Of a DNA stretch of 19,600 nt, positions 1-7,143 are shown piece by piece. The notes below the pieces were generated by a model. It saw nothing but the letters and a program-made list of their open reading frames with translations, had not been told where the DNA came from and did not search any database. A program made the translations under genes and the position numbers. Origin of the DNA: an uncultured Gammaproteobacteria bacterium (GTDB lineage: Bacteria > Pseudomonadota > Gammaproteobacteria > Pseudomonadales > Pseudohongiellaceae); assembly GCA_903889815.1 (NCBI GenBank), contig CAISYX010000420.1:1-19600 (forward strand). The letters run 5' to 3'. The first letter of the stretch is position 1; each line of letters starts with the position of its first letter.

Positions 1-21
1 ACAGCAAGCCCGCTCCCACAG
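1..21 (-). repeat. Partial REP-like repeat at window edge
   Basis: Read on the minus strand, this stretch gives CTGTGGGAGCGGGCTTGC. It matches the first 18 bases of the REP-like core seen near 13241 and 19455. It then diverges (TGT instead of CCGCGA) and is cut by the window edge, so its second stem arm cannot be judged. It lies just downstream of the gltD stop codon, a usual place for such elements, where they can protect or end the transcript. Confidence 0.5.
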
Positions 22-28
22 CCCACTG

Positions 29-1465
29 TCAGGCAGAGAGGTACTTGTCGATCGCGTCCGCCACCAGGCGGCCTTCGTCAATTGCACGCACCACCAGTGA
101 CTGGCCACGACGGCAGTCGCCCGCCGCAAACACTTTGGGGTTGCTGGTGACGAAAGACTTGTAGGCAGCCTTGTAGTTGGAACGGGGGTCCAGTTCCAGC
201 GCCAGTGGCTTCGCCACATAGTCTTCCGGCCCGAGGAAGCCCATGGACAGCAGAATCAGATCGGCCTCCCAGAACTTCAGCGTGCCTGGCACTTCCTGGA
301 ACTTGCTGTCCACTTCCACTGTGTTGACGCCCAGCAGCTTGCCGTGCGCATCACGCACGAATTCCTTGCCGGAGATCGAGTAGGCGCGGGGGTCGGCGCC
401 AAAGCTGTGCTGAGCTTCGGTATGACCGTAGTCTTCGCGGTAGATCTTCGGCCACAGTGGCCAGGGGTTGTCGCCTGCACGGGTGGCGGGCGGACGCGCC
501 ATGATCTCGAAGTTGACCAGCGACTTGCAGCCGTGCCGCAGGGACGTGGCGATGCAGTCGGTGCCGGTGTCGCCGCCGCCGATCACAATCACGTTCTTGC
601 CCTTCGCGCTGATGTAGTGGCCGTCCTGCAGCTCGGAATCCAGCAGGCTGCGAGTGTTGGCAGTCAGGAATTTCATGGCCATGTAGATGTCGTCGCCGGC
701 CCGGCCGGGGATGTTCAGGTCACGGGCCTTGGTGGCACCGGTGGCCAGACACAGAGCGTCGACCTGGGCAAGCAGTGTTTCGGAAGCGATGGCATTGGGG
801 CCGCTGCCGCCGATGTCGGCATTGGTGATGAATTCCACGCCTTCCGCCCTGAGCAGGTTGACGCGGCGCTCCACGACATCCTTCTCCAGTTTCATGTTGG
901 GAATGCCGTACATCAGCAGGCCGCCAATGCGGTCTTCACGCTCGTACACGGTGACGCTATGACCTGCCTGGTTCAGCTGGGCGGCGGCTGCCAGTCCCGC
1001 AGGGCCGGAACCGACAACGGCCACTTTTCTGCCGGTGCGGAACGCGGGCGGATTGGGCTGCACCCAGCCGTTCTCGAAGCCCTTGTCGATGATGGCATTT
1101 TCGATGTTCTTGATGGTGACCGCAGGCTCGTTGATGCCGAGCACGCAGGCGCCTTCGCAGGGTGCCGGGCAGACGCGGCCGGTGAACTCCGGGAAATTGT
1201 TGGTCTTGTGCAGACGGTCGAGCGCCTCGCGCCAGCGGCCGTGGTATACCAGATCATTCCACTCGGGGATCAGGTTGTAGACGGGGCAGCCATGATCGGA
1301 CTGACAGAAGGGCACGCCGCAGTCCATGCAACGCGCGCCCTGGGTTGCCAGGTGCTTGTCGTCATGGGACGTGTAGATTTCCTTGTAGTCGAGCAGGCGC
1401 GCCCCGGGTGCGCGATAGGGTTCAGCACGACGATCGAATTCTTTGAAGCCAGTAGGTTTGCCCAT
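29..1465 (-). CDS. gltD: Glutamate synthase [NADPH] small (beta) subunit
   Basis: The 478-residue protein takes electrons from NADPH through FAD and passes them by iron-sulfur clusters to the large subunit, which makes two glutamates from glutamine and 2-oxoglutarate. Two cysteine groups near the N-terminus bind [4Fe-4S] clusters: C46, C49, C54, C60 and then C99, C103, C107. A dinucleotide-binding motif for FAD (VAVVGSGPAG, residues 148-157) is followed by a second one for NADPH (VIVIGGGDTGTDC, 292-304). The C-terminal AAGDCRRGQSLVV segment is the usual FAD-contact motif. Length is normal for the family (about 470-490). It follows gltB after 64 nt on the same strand, so the two are almost certainly co-transcribed. 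The gap has a short GC hairpin (1509-1526) without a T-run, so it is not a convincing terminator. No defect is visible. Confidence 0.97.
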   Translation of the reverse strand: MGKPTGFKEFDRRAEPYRAPGARLLDYKEIYTSHDDKHLATQGARCMDCGVPFCQSDHGCPVYNLIPEWNDLVYHGRWREALDRLHKTNNFPEFTGRVCPAPCEGACVLGINEPAVTIKNIENAIIDKGFENGWVQPNPPAFRTGRKVAVVGSGPAGLAAAAQLNQAGHSVTVYEREDRIGGLLMYGIPNMKLEKDVVERRVNLLRAEGVEFITNADIGGSGPNAIASETLLAQVDALCLATGATKARDLNIPGRAGDDIYMAMKFLTANTRSLLDSELQDGHYISAKGKNVIVIGGGDTGTDCIATSLRHGCKSLVNFEIMARPPATRAGDNPWPLWPKIYREDYGHTEAQHSFGADPRAYSISGKEFVRDAHGKLLGVNTVEVDSKFQEVPGTLKFWEADLILLSMGFLGPEDYVAKPLALELDPRSNYKAAYKSFVTSNPKVFAAGDCRRGQSLVVRAIDEGRLVADAIDKYLSA

Positions 1466-1529
1466 CAGTAGATCCAGTTAATCAAATTTGTCTGTGTAGT
1501 GTCCGTGCAGCCCCCTCGCGGGGACTGGC

Positions 1530-4500
1530 TCAGACGGCGACTGCCTGCGCGTGAATTCTCTTGGCGCGCTCATTCAGCACTCGCTTGTAGTCGGTCGGCA
1601 TCACCTTGACGAATTGCGCCAGCGCCGAGCCCCAGTTCGCCAGGATATGCGCAGCGACAGTTGATTCCGTGTATTCAAGGTGTCTGCTGATCAGGGTTTT
1701 CAGCTCGGCAATGTCTGCCGCGTCGCTCACCGCTTCCAGCTCGAAGGTCTCGGTGTTGCACTGCTTCGCCAGATCCTTGTCCTTGTCCCAGACATAGGCG
1801 ACCCCGCCGCTCATGCCTGCGCCGAAGTTGCGGCCGGTCTTGCCCAGGATGACCACGCGGCCCCCGGTCATGTACTCGCAACCGTGATCGCCGATACCTT
1901 CCACGACTGCCGTTGCGCCGCTGTTGCGCACGGCGAAGCGTTCGGCGGCGATGCCGCGGATATAGGCCTCACCGCTGGTGGCGCCGTAAAGGTTGACGTT
2001 GCCGGCGATGATGTTCTCTTCGGCCTTGAACGTGCTGTTCTTCGGCGGGTAGAGAATGATCTTGCCGCCGGACAGGCCCTTGCCGACGTAGTCGTTGGCG
2101 TCGCCTTCCACCGCAATCGTGATGCCTTTGGCCAGCCATGCGCCCAGGCTCTGTCCGGCAGAGCCGGTCAGTTTGATGTTGATGGTGTCTTCCGGAAGCA
2201 TCTCTTCCTTCCAGCGCTTGGCCACTTCGTTGGACAGCATGGTGCCCACGACGCGGTTGATGTTCAGCACCGGCAGGTTGATGTGCACTTTGCGGCCGGT
2301 CTCGATGGCGTCCTTCGCCAGCTCGATGATCTGGTTGTCCAGTGCCTTTTCGAGGCCGTGGTCCTGGGTGATGGTCTGGTACACCTGGGTGCCTTCGAAG
2401 ATGATCTTCGCGGGCGCCAGGATGGCACTCAGGTCGAGGCCGCTGGCCTTCCAGTGCGTAATGGCCTTGTCGGTTTCCAGCAGGTCCACACGGCCGACCA
2501 TGTCGGTCACCTTGCGCACGCCCAGGGCGGCCATGATCTGGCGCATCTCTTCGGCCACCATGAACAGGTAGTTCACAACGTGCTCGGGCTTGCCGGCAAA
2601 CTTCTTGCGCAACTCCGGGTCCTGGGTCGCGATGCCGACGGGGCAGGTGTTCAGATGGCATTTGCGCATCATGATGCAGCCCAGGGTAATCAGCGGCGCA
2701 GTGGCGAAGCCGAATTCCTCGGCACCCAGCAGGGCGGCGATGGCCACGTCGCGGCCGGTCTTCAGCTGACCGTCTGTCTGCAGCACCACCCGTGAACGCA
2801 GGTTGTTCATCACCAGCGTCTGGTGGGTTTCGGCCAGACCGAGCTCCCAGGGCAGACCGGCGTGCTTGATGGAGGTCAGCGGCGAGGCACCAGTGCCGCC
2901 GTCGTGGCCCGCAATCACCAGGTGATCGGTCTTGGCCTTGGTCACGCCAGCCGCTATCGTGCCCACGCCGATCTCGGACACGAGCTTCACGCTGATGCGC
3001 GCCTTGCGGTTGGCATTCTTGAGGTCGTGGATCAGCTGGGCGATATCCTCGATCGAATAGATGTCGTGGTGCGGGGGCGGGCTGATGAGGCCCACTCCGG
3101 GCGTGGAGTGACGAATCTTCGCGATGTACTCGTCCACCTTGCCGCCAGGCAGCTCGCCGCCTTCGCCGGGCTTGGCGCCCTGGGCAATCTTGATCTGCAG
3201 TTCGTCCGCATTGCTCAGGTACCAGATGGTCACCCCGAAACGGCCGGACGCCACTTGCTTGATGGCAGAGCGCTTGGAATCACCGTTGGCCATGGGCTGG
3301 AAGCGGATGGAGTCTTCGCCGCCTTCCCCTGTGTTGGACTTGCCGCCAATGCGGTTCATGGCGATCGCCAGAGACTCGTGGGTCTCGGTGGAGATGGAGC
3401 CCAGAGACATCGCGCCCGTCGCGAAGCGCTTGACGATTTCGGCCGCGGATTCCACCTCGTCGATGGCAACCGGCGCATGCACGCCCATGCGGAACTTCAG
3501 CAGGCCACGCAGCGTGCAGTTGCGGGTGGTCTGCTCATTGGTGTGCTTCGCAAAGGCCGCATAGGCCTCAGTGCTGTTGTTGCGTGCGGCAACCTGCAGG
3601 TTCGCGATGCTGGTCGGATCCCACATGTGGCCGTCACCGCCGCTGCGCCAATGGAAGTCGCCCGGGTTGGTGAGTACTGGCAGCCGGTTCACGTCCAGCG
3701 AAGGGAAGCCCACGCGGTGACGACGTTCGGTTTCTTCGATCAGGGTAGTGAAGTTGACGCCCTGCACGCGGCTCGCGGTGCCCACGAAGCAGCGGCTGAT
3801 GATGTCCTGAGCCAGACCAACGGCCTCGAAGATCTGCGCGCCCTTGTAGGACTGCAGTGTGGAGATGCCCATCTTGGCCATGACCTTGAGCATGCCTTTG
3901 CCGACCGCCTTCTTGTAGGCATAGACCAGGCTGTCCTCAGTGTCGAACTTGGTGCCCAGCAGGCCGTCATTGCGCGCCTGCCACAGGGCCTCGAAGGCCA
4001 GGTAGGGGTTGATCGCGTCTGCACCGTAACCGGTCAGCAGGCAGTGGTGGTGCACTTCGCGGGCTTCGCCGGTCTCGACGATCACGCCGATCAGCGAACG
4101 CTTGTGTGAGGCAATCAGGTGGTGATGCACGGCGCCACAGGCAATCAGGGCGCTCAGCGGGATGCGCGTGGCGTTGATGGCGCGGTCAGACAGGATCACG
4201 AAGGCATAACCCTCGCCAATGGCGGCACTGGCCTCGGCACAGATGCGGTCCAGTGCATTGTGGAAGCCGTTGGCGTCCGTGCTGTCATAGGTGATGTCAA
4301 TCAACTTGGAGCGCATCCCGCGATGGTGCATGTCGCGCAGATTGCTGAGTTGCTTGTTCGACAGGATCGGATGCTCCAGGCTGAGACGGTGCGCCTGGGC
4401 CTCGGTGGTTTCCAGCAGATTGCCTTCCGGCCCGATGAAGCACTCCAGCGACATGACTACTTCCTCGCGGATCGAGTCAATCGGCGGGTTGGTGATCTGC

Positions 4501-6107
4501 GCAAACAGCTGCTTGAAGTAGTCATAGATCATGCGCGACTTGTCAGACAGACAGGCCAGCGCGGAGTCATTGCCCATGGAACCGAGCGGGTCGCGCATCT
4601 CGGCGACCAGCGGCAGCAACATGAACTGCATGGTTTCAGTGGTGTAGCCGAAGGCCTGCATGCGTTGCAGCACGTTCTCGGAATCAAGCGAGTGAGCGGC
4701 AGTCTCTGTGGAGATGTCGTCCAGCGTCACTTTCTGATTGGCGAGCCACTCGCCATAGGGACGGCGGCTGGCGATGTCCTGCTTCAGCTCTTCGTCGGGA
4801 ATCAGGCGGCCCTGTTCGAAATCCAGCAGGAACATGCGGCCCGGCTGCAGACGGCCCTTGAGCTTCACGCGCTCGGGGGCAACGTGCACCACGCCCACTT
4901 CCGAGGCCATGATGACCTTGTCGTCGTGGGTGACGTAGTAGCGGCTGGGGCGCAGGCCGTTGCGGTCGAGCACGGCGCCGATGTAATGACCGTCCGAGAA
5001 CACGATGGAGGCGGGGCCGTCCCAGGGTTCCATCAGCGCGGAGTGGTATTCGTAGAAGTCTTTCTTGCCGCGGGGCATGTTGACGTCGGACTGCCAGGCT
5101 TCCGGGATCATCATCATCACGGCCTCCTGGAGCGAGCGGCCGGACAGCAGCATGAACTCGAGCACCGCGTCGAAGGAGCCGGAGTCAGAGCAGTCGGCAT
5201 CGATCACCGGGAACAGCTCGTGCATGTTCTTGCCGAACAGATCGCTCTTCACGGTGCCTTCGCGCGCCACCATCTGGTTGACGTTGCCGCGCAGGGTGTT
5301 GATTTCGCCATTGTGGCTCATGAAACGATTCGGCTGGGCGCGGTCCCAGGACGGGAAGGTGTTGGTGCTGAAGCGCGAATGCACCATGGCCAGATGCGTT
5401 TCACATTCCGGGTTGGTCAGATCCTGATAGAACGGGAAGAGCTGGCCGGGAGTCAGCATGCCTTTATAGACGATGACTTTGGTGGACAGGCTGCACGCAT
5501 AGAGCATTTTTGCTTCTGTCAGCGACGCATCGCCGCGCAGCTTGTGCGTAAAGCGCTTGCGGATAACGTATAAACGACGCTCGAAATCTTCGCGGCTCAG
5601 CCCGGCTTCAGCGGCAATGTAAAGCTGCGTGATATGGGGCTGCGCCGTGCGGGCCGCAGGGCCGACATCGGCGCCAATCGGGTCTACCGGCACGTCTCTC
5701 CAGCCCAGCAGGGTCTGTCCTTCTTCCGCGATCATGGCATTGATGGTATCGATGCACTTCGTGCGCTCGGCCAGAATTTGCGGCAGGAAGATATTGCCAA
5801 CGGCATATTTGCCTGCCTCTGGCAGGATTATGCCGAGCTCTTCGCGGGCAATGCGCGCAAAGAAGGTGTGCGGAAGCGCCATCAGGATGCCGGCGCCATC
5901 GCCGGTATTGGCTTCGAAGCCACAGCCACCGCGGTGCTCCATGCGGGAGTTCAGATGATACGCGTCCAGCATGATCTGGTGGCAGGGGCGACCCTTGATG
6001 TCGGCCACGAAACCTACGCCGCAGGAATCCTTTTCATTACTCGGATCATACAGGCCGGTTTTCTCCGGGTAGCCGAACTTGAAGGGGGAGTGGGCTTTGA
6101 TGCTCAT
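1530..6107 (-). CDS. gltB: Glutamate synthase [NADPH] large (alpha) subunit
   Basis: The 1525-residue catalytic subunit of GOGAT hydrolyses glutamine and channels the ammonia to 2-oxoglutarate at FMN. The N-terminal class II glutaminase domain begins at Cys29 (context EKDSCGVGF). In this family a short propeptide is removed to expose that cysteine as the nucleophile, here the first 28 residues. The FMN/synthase domain covers roughly residues 830-1210 and carries GEGGEDSIRF, the PGEGGELPGGKV loop and HDGGTGASP. The [3Fe-4S] ligands are C1144, C1150 and C1155 (pattern C-x5-C-x4-C). The C-terminal glycine-rich GXGXG helix domain fills about 1260-1510. Length and motifs are complete. The ribosome-binding site is weak (TTTAGAGCT just before ATG). 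With gltD downstream it forms the classic gltBD operon of ammonia assimilation. The 5' region holds promoter-like and attenuator-like elements, described separately. Confidence 0.97.
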   Translation of the reverse strand: MSIKAHSPFKFGYPEKTGLYDPSNEKDSCGVGFVADIKGRPCHQIMLDAYHLNSRMEHRGGCGFEANTGDGAGILMALPHTFFARIAREELGIILPEAGKYAVGNIFLPQILAERTKCIDTINAMIAEEGQTLLGWRDVPVDPIGADVGPAARTAQPHITQLYIAAEAGLSREDFERRLYVIRKRFTHKLRGDASLTEAKMLYACSLSTKVIVYKGMLTPGQLFPFYQDLTNPECETHLAMVHSRFSTNTFPSWDRAQPNRFMSHNGEINTLRGNVNQMVAREGTVKSDLFGKNMHELFPVIDADCSDSGSFDAVLEFMLLSGRSLQEAVMMMIPEAWQSDVNMPRGKKDFYEYHSALMEPWDGPASIVFSDGHYIGAVLDRNGLRPSRYYVTHDDKVIMASEVGVVHVAPERVKLKGRLQPGRMFLLDFEQGRLIPDEELKQDIASRRPYGEWLANQKVTLDDISTETAAHSLDSENVLQRMQAFGYTTETMQFMLLPLVAEMRDPLGSMGNDSALACLSDKSRMIYDYFKQLFAQITNPPIDSIREEVVMSLECFIGPEGNLLETTEAQAHRLSLEHPILSNKQLSNLRDMHHRGMRSKLIDITYDSTDANGFHNALDRICAEASAAIGEGYAFVILSDRAINATRIPLSALIACGAVHHHLIASHKRSLIGVIVETGEAREVHHHCLLTGYGADAINPYLAFEALWQARNDGLLGTKFDTEDSLVYAYKKAVGKGMLKVMAKMGISTLQSYKGAQIFEAVGLAQDIISRCFVGTASRVQGVNFTTLIEETERRHRVGFPSLDVNRLPVLTNPGDFHWRSGGDGHMWDPTSIANLQVAARNNSTEAYAAFAKHTNEQTTRNCTLRGLLKFRMGVHAPVAIDEVESAAEIVKRFATGAMSLGSISTETHESLAIAMNRIGGKSNTGEGGEDSIRFQPMANGDSKRSAIKQVASGRFGVTIWYLSNADELQIKIAQGAKPGEGGELPGGKVDEYIAKIRHSTPGVGLISPPPHHDIYSIEDIAQLIHDLKNANRKARISVKLVSEIGVGTIAAGVTKAKTDHLVIAGHDGGTGASPLTSIKHAGLPWELGLAETHQTLVMNNLRSRVVLQTDGQLKTGRDVAIAALLGAEEFGFATAPLITLGCIMMRKCHLNTCPVGIATQDPELRKKFAGKPEHVVNYLFMVAEEMRQIMAALGVRKVTDMVGRVDLLETDKAITHWKASGLDLSAILAPAKIIFEGTQVYQTITQDHGLEKALDNQIIELAKDAIETGRKVHINLPVLNINRVVGTMLSNEVAKRWKEEMLPEDTINIKLTGSAGQSLGAWLAKGITIAVEGDANDYVGKGLSGGKIILYPPKNSTFKAEENIIAGNVNLYGATSGEAYIRGIAAERFAVRNSGATAVVEGIGDHGCEYMTGGRVVILGKTGRNFGAGMSGGVAYVWDKDKDLAKQCNTETFELEAVSDAADIAELKTLISRHLEYTESTVAAHILANWGSALAQFVKVMPTDYKRVLNERAKRIHAQAVAV

Positions 6108-6136
6108 AGCTCTAAAGGTCTCATCTGTCCGAATGT

Positions 6137-6165
6137 CGTTTACGATTCGTCTGTGGCGCCGTCAA
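6137..6165 (-). promoter_or_regulatory. Candidate proximal gltB promoter
   Basis: On the minus strand TTGACG (6165-6160) is followed after exactly 17 nt by TAAACG (6142-6137). The -35 box matches the sigma-70 consensus at five of six bases, the -10 box at only three. A start near 6130 would give a gltB leader of about 25 nt, bypassing the upstream hairpins. Confidence 0.35.
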
Positions 6166-6293
6166 AAGAGCGATCACGAATTGCCGGAGCCTCGTGGTCG
6201 GAAATCTGCTCGAGTGTGAGAGTGATCTGACGCGGTTACAGGCGAATTTGTCGAGTTCCCCTGATGCAGCGTGGTTGAATGACGCTGCTGTTC

Positions 6294-6332
6294 AAAAAAC
6301 TCCGGGCGCACGAAGCCCGGGATGGTTATCCC
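6294..6332 (-). terminator. Terminator/attenuator-like hairpin in gltB leader
   Basis: On the minus strand CCGGGC (6320-6315), a 7-nt loop and GCCCGG (6307-6302) form a six-pair GC stem. AG and six T's (6299-6294) follow, which is the form of an intrinsic terminator. A second hairpin, GGGAT-AACC-ATCCC (6332-6319), shares two bases with the terminator's left arm, so the two cannot both form fully. No minus-strand gene lies upstream for it to end. It therefore sits in the gltB leader and could act as an attenuator or end a very short RNA started at the promoter at 6373-6346. Confidence 0.5.
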
Positions 6333-6345
6333 ACAGGGGCCGGCC

Positions 6346-6373
6346 ACAATACCACTCAAAAAGAATAAGTCAA
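6346..6373 (-). promoter_or_regulatory. Candidate distal gltB promoter
   Basis: On the minus strand TTGACT (6373-6368), a 16-nt spacer and TATTGT (6351-6346) make a good sigma-70 promoter. The spacer is AT-rich in its first half. The predicted start is near 6340, about 233 nt before the gltB ATG and only about 20 nt before the terminator-like hairpin. Confidence 0.5.
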
Positions 6374-6465
6374 GCCGCTGAAAAGGGCTGGAAACCGCCT
6401 GTTACGTGGGCTTCAGCCATGCAGCGAGTGGTTTTAAAGGCGAGTTTTGCGGGCGGGTTTACAGC

Positions 6466-6509
6466 TTGATAAAAGGACGCTCGTGGATTACCCTTGTCGT
6501 CCTTATCAA
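6466..6509 (+). promoter_or_regulatory. Inverted repeat in leader of molybdenum hydroxylase operon
   Basis: TTGATAAAAGGACG (6466-6479) and CGTCCTTATCAA (6498-6509) are inverted copies that pair over 12 bases with a 2-nt bulge, around an 18-nt loop. It lies 46 nt before the proposed GTG start. It could be an operator for a dimeric regulator or an mRNA leader hairpin. No T-run follows, so it is not a terminator. Confidence 0.35.
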
Positions 6510-6555
6510 ATGCAGTTCCCTCTATACCACCTGTTTAGGGAGGCTAAGTCAGCCT

Positions 6556-7143
6556 GTGAATCCAAAACTAACTCGACGACGATTTATCAAGGGGGTCATT
6601 GCCTCCGGCGTGGCCGCGGCTTCCACCTCACTCTGGTATACCGCATCAGGACAGAGCCGGCCTGCCGGCGCTGTCGAGCGGCTCCTGACCATCAGCGTGA
6701 ACGGCCAGACGCGCCGTGTAGACGTTGCTCCTCAGGAAACCCTTGCTCACACATTGCGCTACAAGCTGGGTCTGACCGGCGCCAAGCTTGGCTGCAACCG
6801 CGGCGAGTGTGGCTCCTGCACAGTGCTTGCCGATGATGTGAACATCTACTCCTGTTCCACACTGACCCATGAAGTGAAGAACAAGGCAATCCTGACCGTG
6901 GAAGGTCTGCGCGCTGCCGACGGCACGCTGCACCCGATACAGGCCGCCTTCATCCAGGAGCTGAGTCCGCAGTGCGGTTTCTGTACCTCCGGGCAGATCA
7001 TGTCTGCGGTGGCGCTTCTCAAGTCCAACCCCCGGCCTACGCGTGAAGAAGCCCGTAACGCCTTGTCTGGCAACCTCTGCCGCTGCGGGGCTTATGATCA
7101 CTATCTGAATGGCGTAATGCGCGCCTCGGGGCAACTGTCATGA
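6556..7143 (+). CDS. Tat-exported [2Fe-2S] subunit of molybdenum hydroxylase
   Basis: The small electron-transfer subunit of a xanthine dehydrogenase-superfamily enzyme, 195 residues from the GTG at 6556. This start is preferred because it places a twin-arginine signal (TRRRFIKG, then a hydrophobic AGVAAAS-type stretch) at the very N-terminus, with AGGGAGG at 6537-6543 upstream. The frame stays open to 6406, but that extension would bury the signal. The plant-ferredoxin-type cluster is ligated by C80, C85, C88 and C100. The second cluster, in the helical domain, uses C140, C143, C175 and C177 (CGFC and CRC motifs). Most relatives are cytoplasmic and have no signal; PaoA of E. coli is a known Tat-bearing example. 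The stop overlaps the next start by 4 nt (ATGA), suggesting translational coupling. Export of the whole complex by this one signal is inferred. Confidence 0.9.
   Translation: MNPKLTRRRFIKGVIASGVAAASTSLWYTASGQSRPAGAVERLLTISVNGQTRRVDVAPQETLAHTLRYKLGLTGAKLGCNRGECGSCTVLADDVNIYSCSTLTHEVKNKAILTVEGLRAADGTLHPIQAAFIQELSPQCGFCTSGQIMSAVALLKSNPRPTREEARNALSGNLCRCGAYDHYLNGVMRASGQLS

Larger units (their letters stand above)
6108..6555. other. Divergent intergenic region, gltB / molybdenum hydroxylase
   Basis: This 448-bp spacer separates the minus-strand gltB start from the plus-strand Tat [2Fe-2S] subunit. I see no convincing gene in it. It holds two candidate minus-strand promoters for gltB, a hairpin with a T-run on the minus strand, a further perfect hairpin (GCAGCGT 6266-6272 with ACGCTGC 6282-6288), and a bulged inverted repeat in the leader of the plus-strand operon. 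A good plus-strand promoter was not found; TATACC at 6523 lacks a well-spaced -35 box. Confidence 0.7.

Noticed and set aside
344..1471. Long plus-strand open frame opposite gltD
   Set aside because: It is the reverse-strand shadow of gltD in GC-rich DNA, with a low-complexity, His/Ala/Val/Gly-rich product and no family motifs.
4119..5573. Long plus-strand open frame opposite gltB (also 1680-2795 and 2823-4109)
   Set aside because: All lie fully inside the clearly real gltB on the other strand and give compositionally odd, motif-free products.
6174..6359. 61-residue minus-strand ORF in the gltB leader
   Set aside because: Its start codon lies within the proposed promoter, before the likely RNA start, and it runs through the terminator-like hairpin. 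It has no ribosome-binding site.
6466..6509. FNR box suggested by TTGAT and ATCAA
   Set aside because: The two half-sites are 34 nt apart instead of the 4 nt required, so they are parts of a hairpin-like dyad and not an FNR site.
6406..6555. N-terminal extension of the Tat [2Fe-2S] subunit by 50 residues
   Set aside because: It would move the twin-arginine signal inside the protein. The GTG at 6556 has an upstream AGGGAGG and gives a normal signal.
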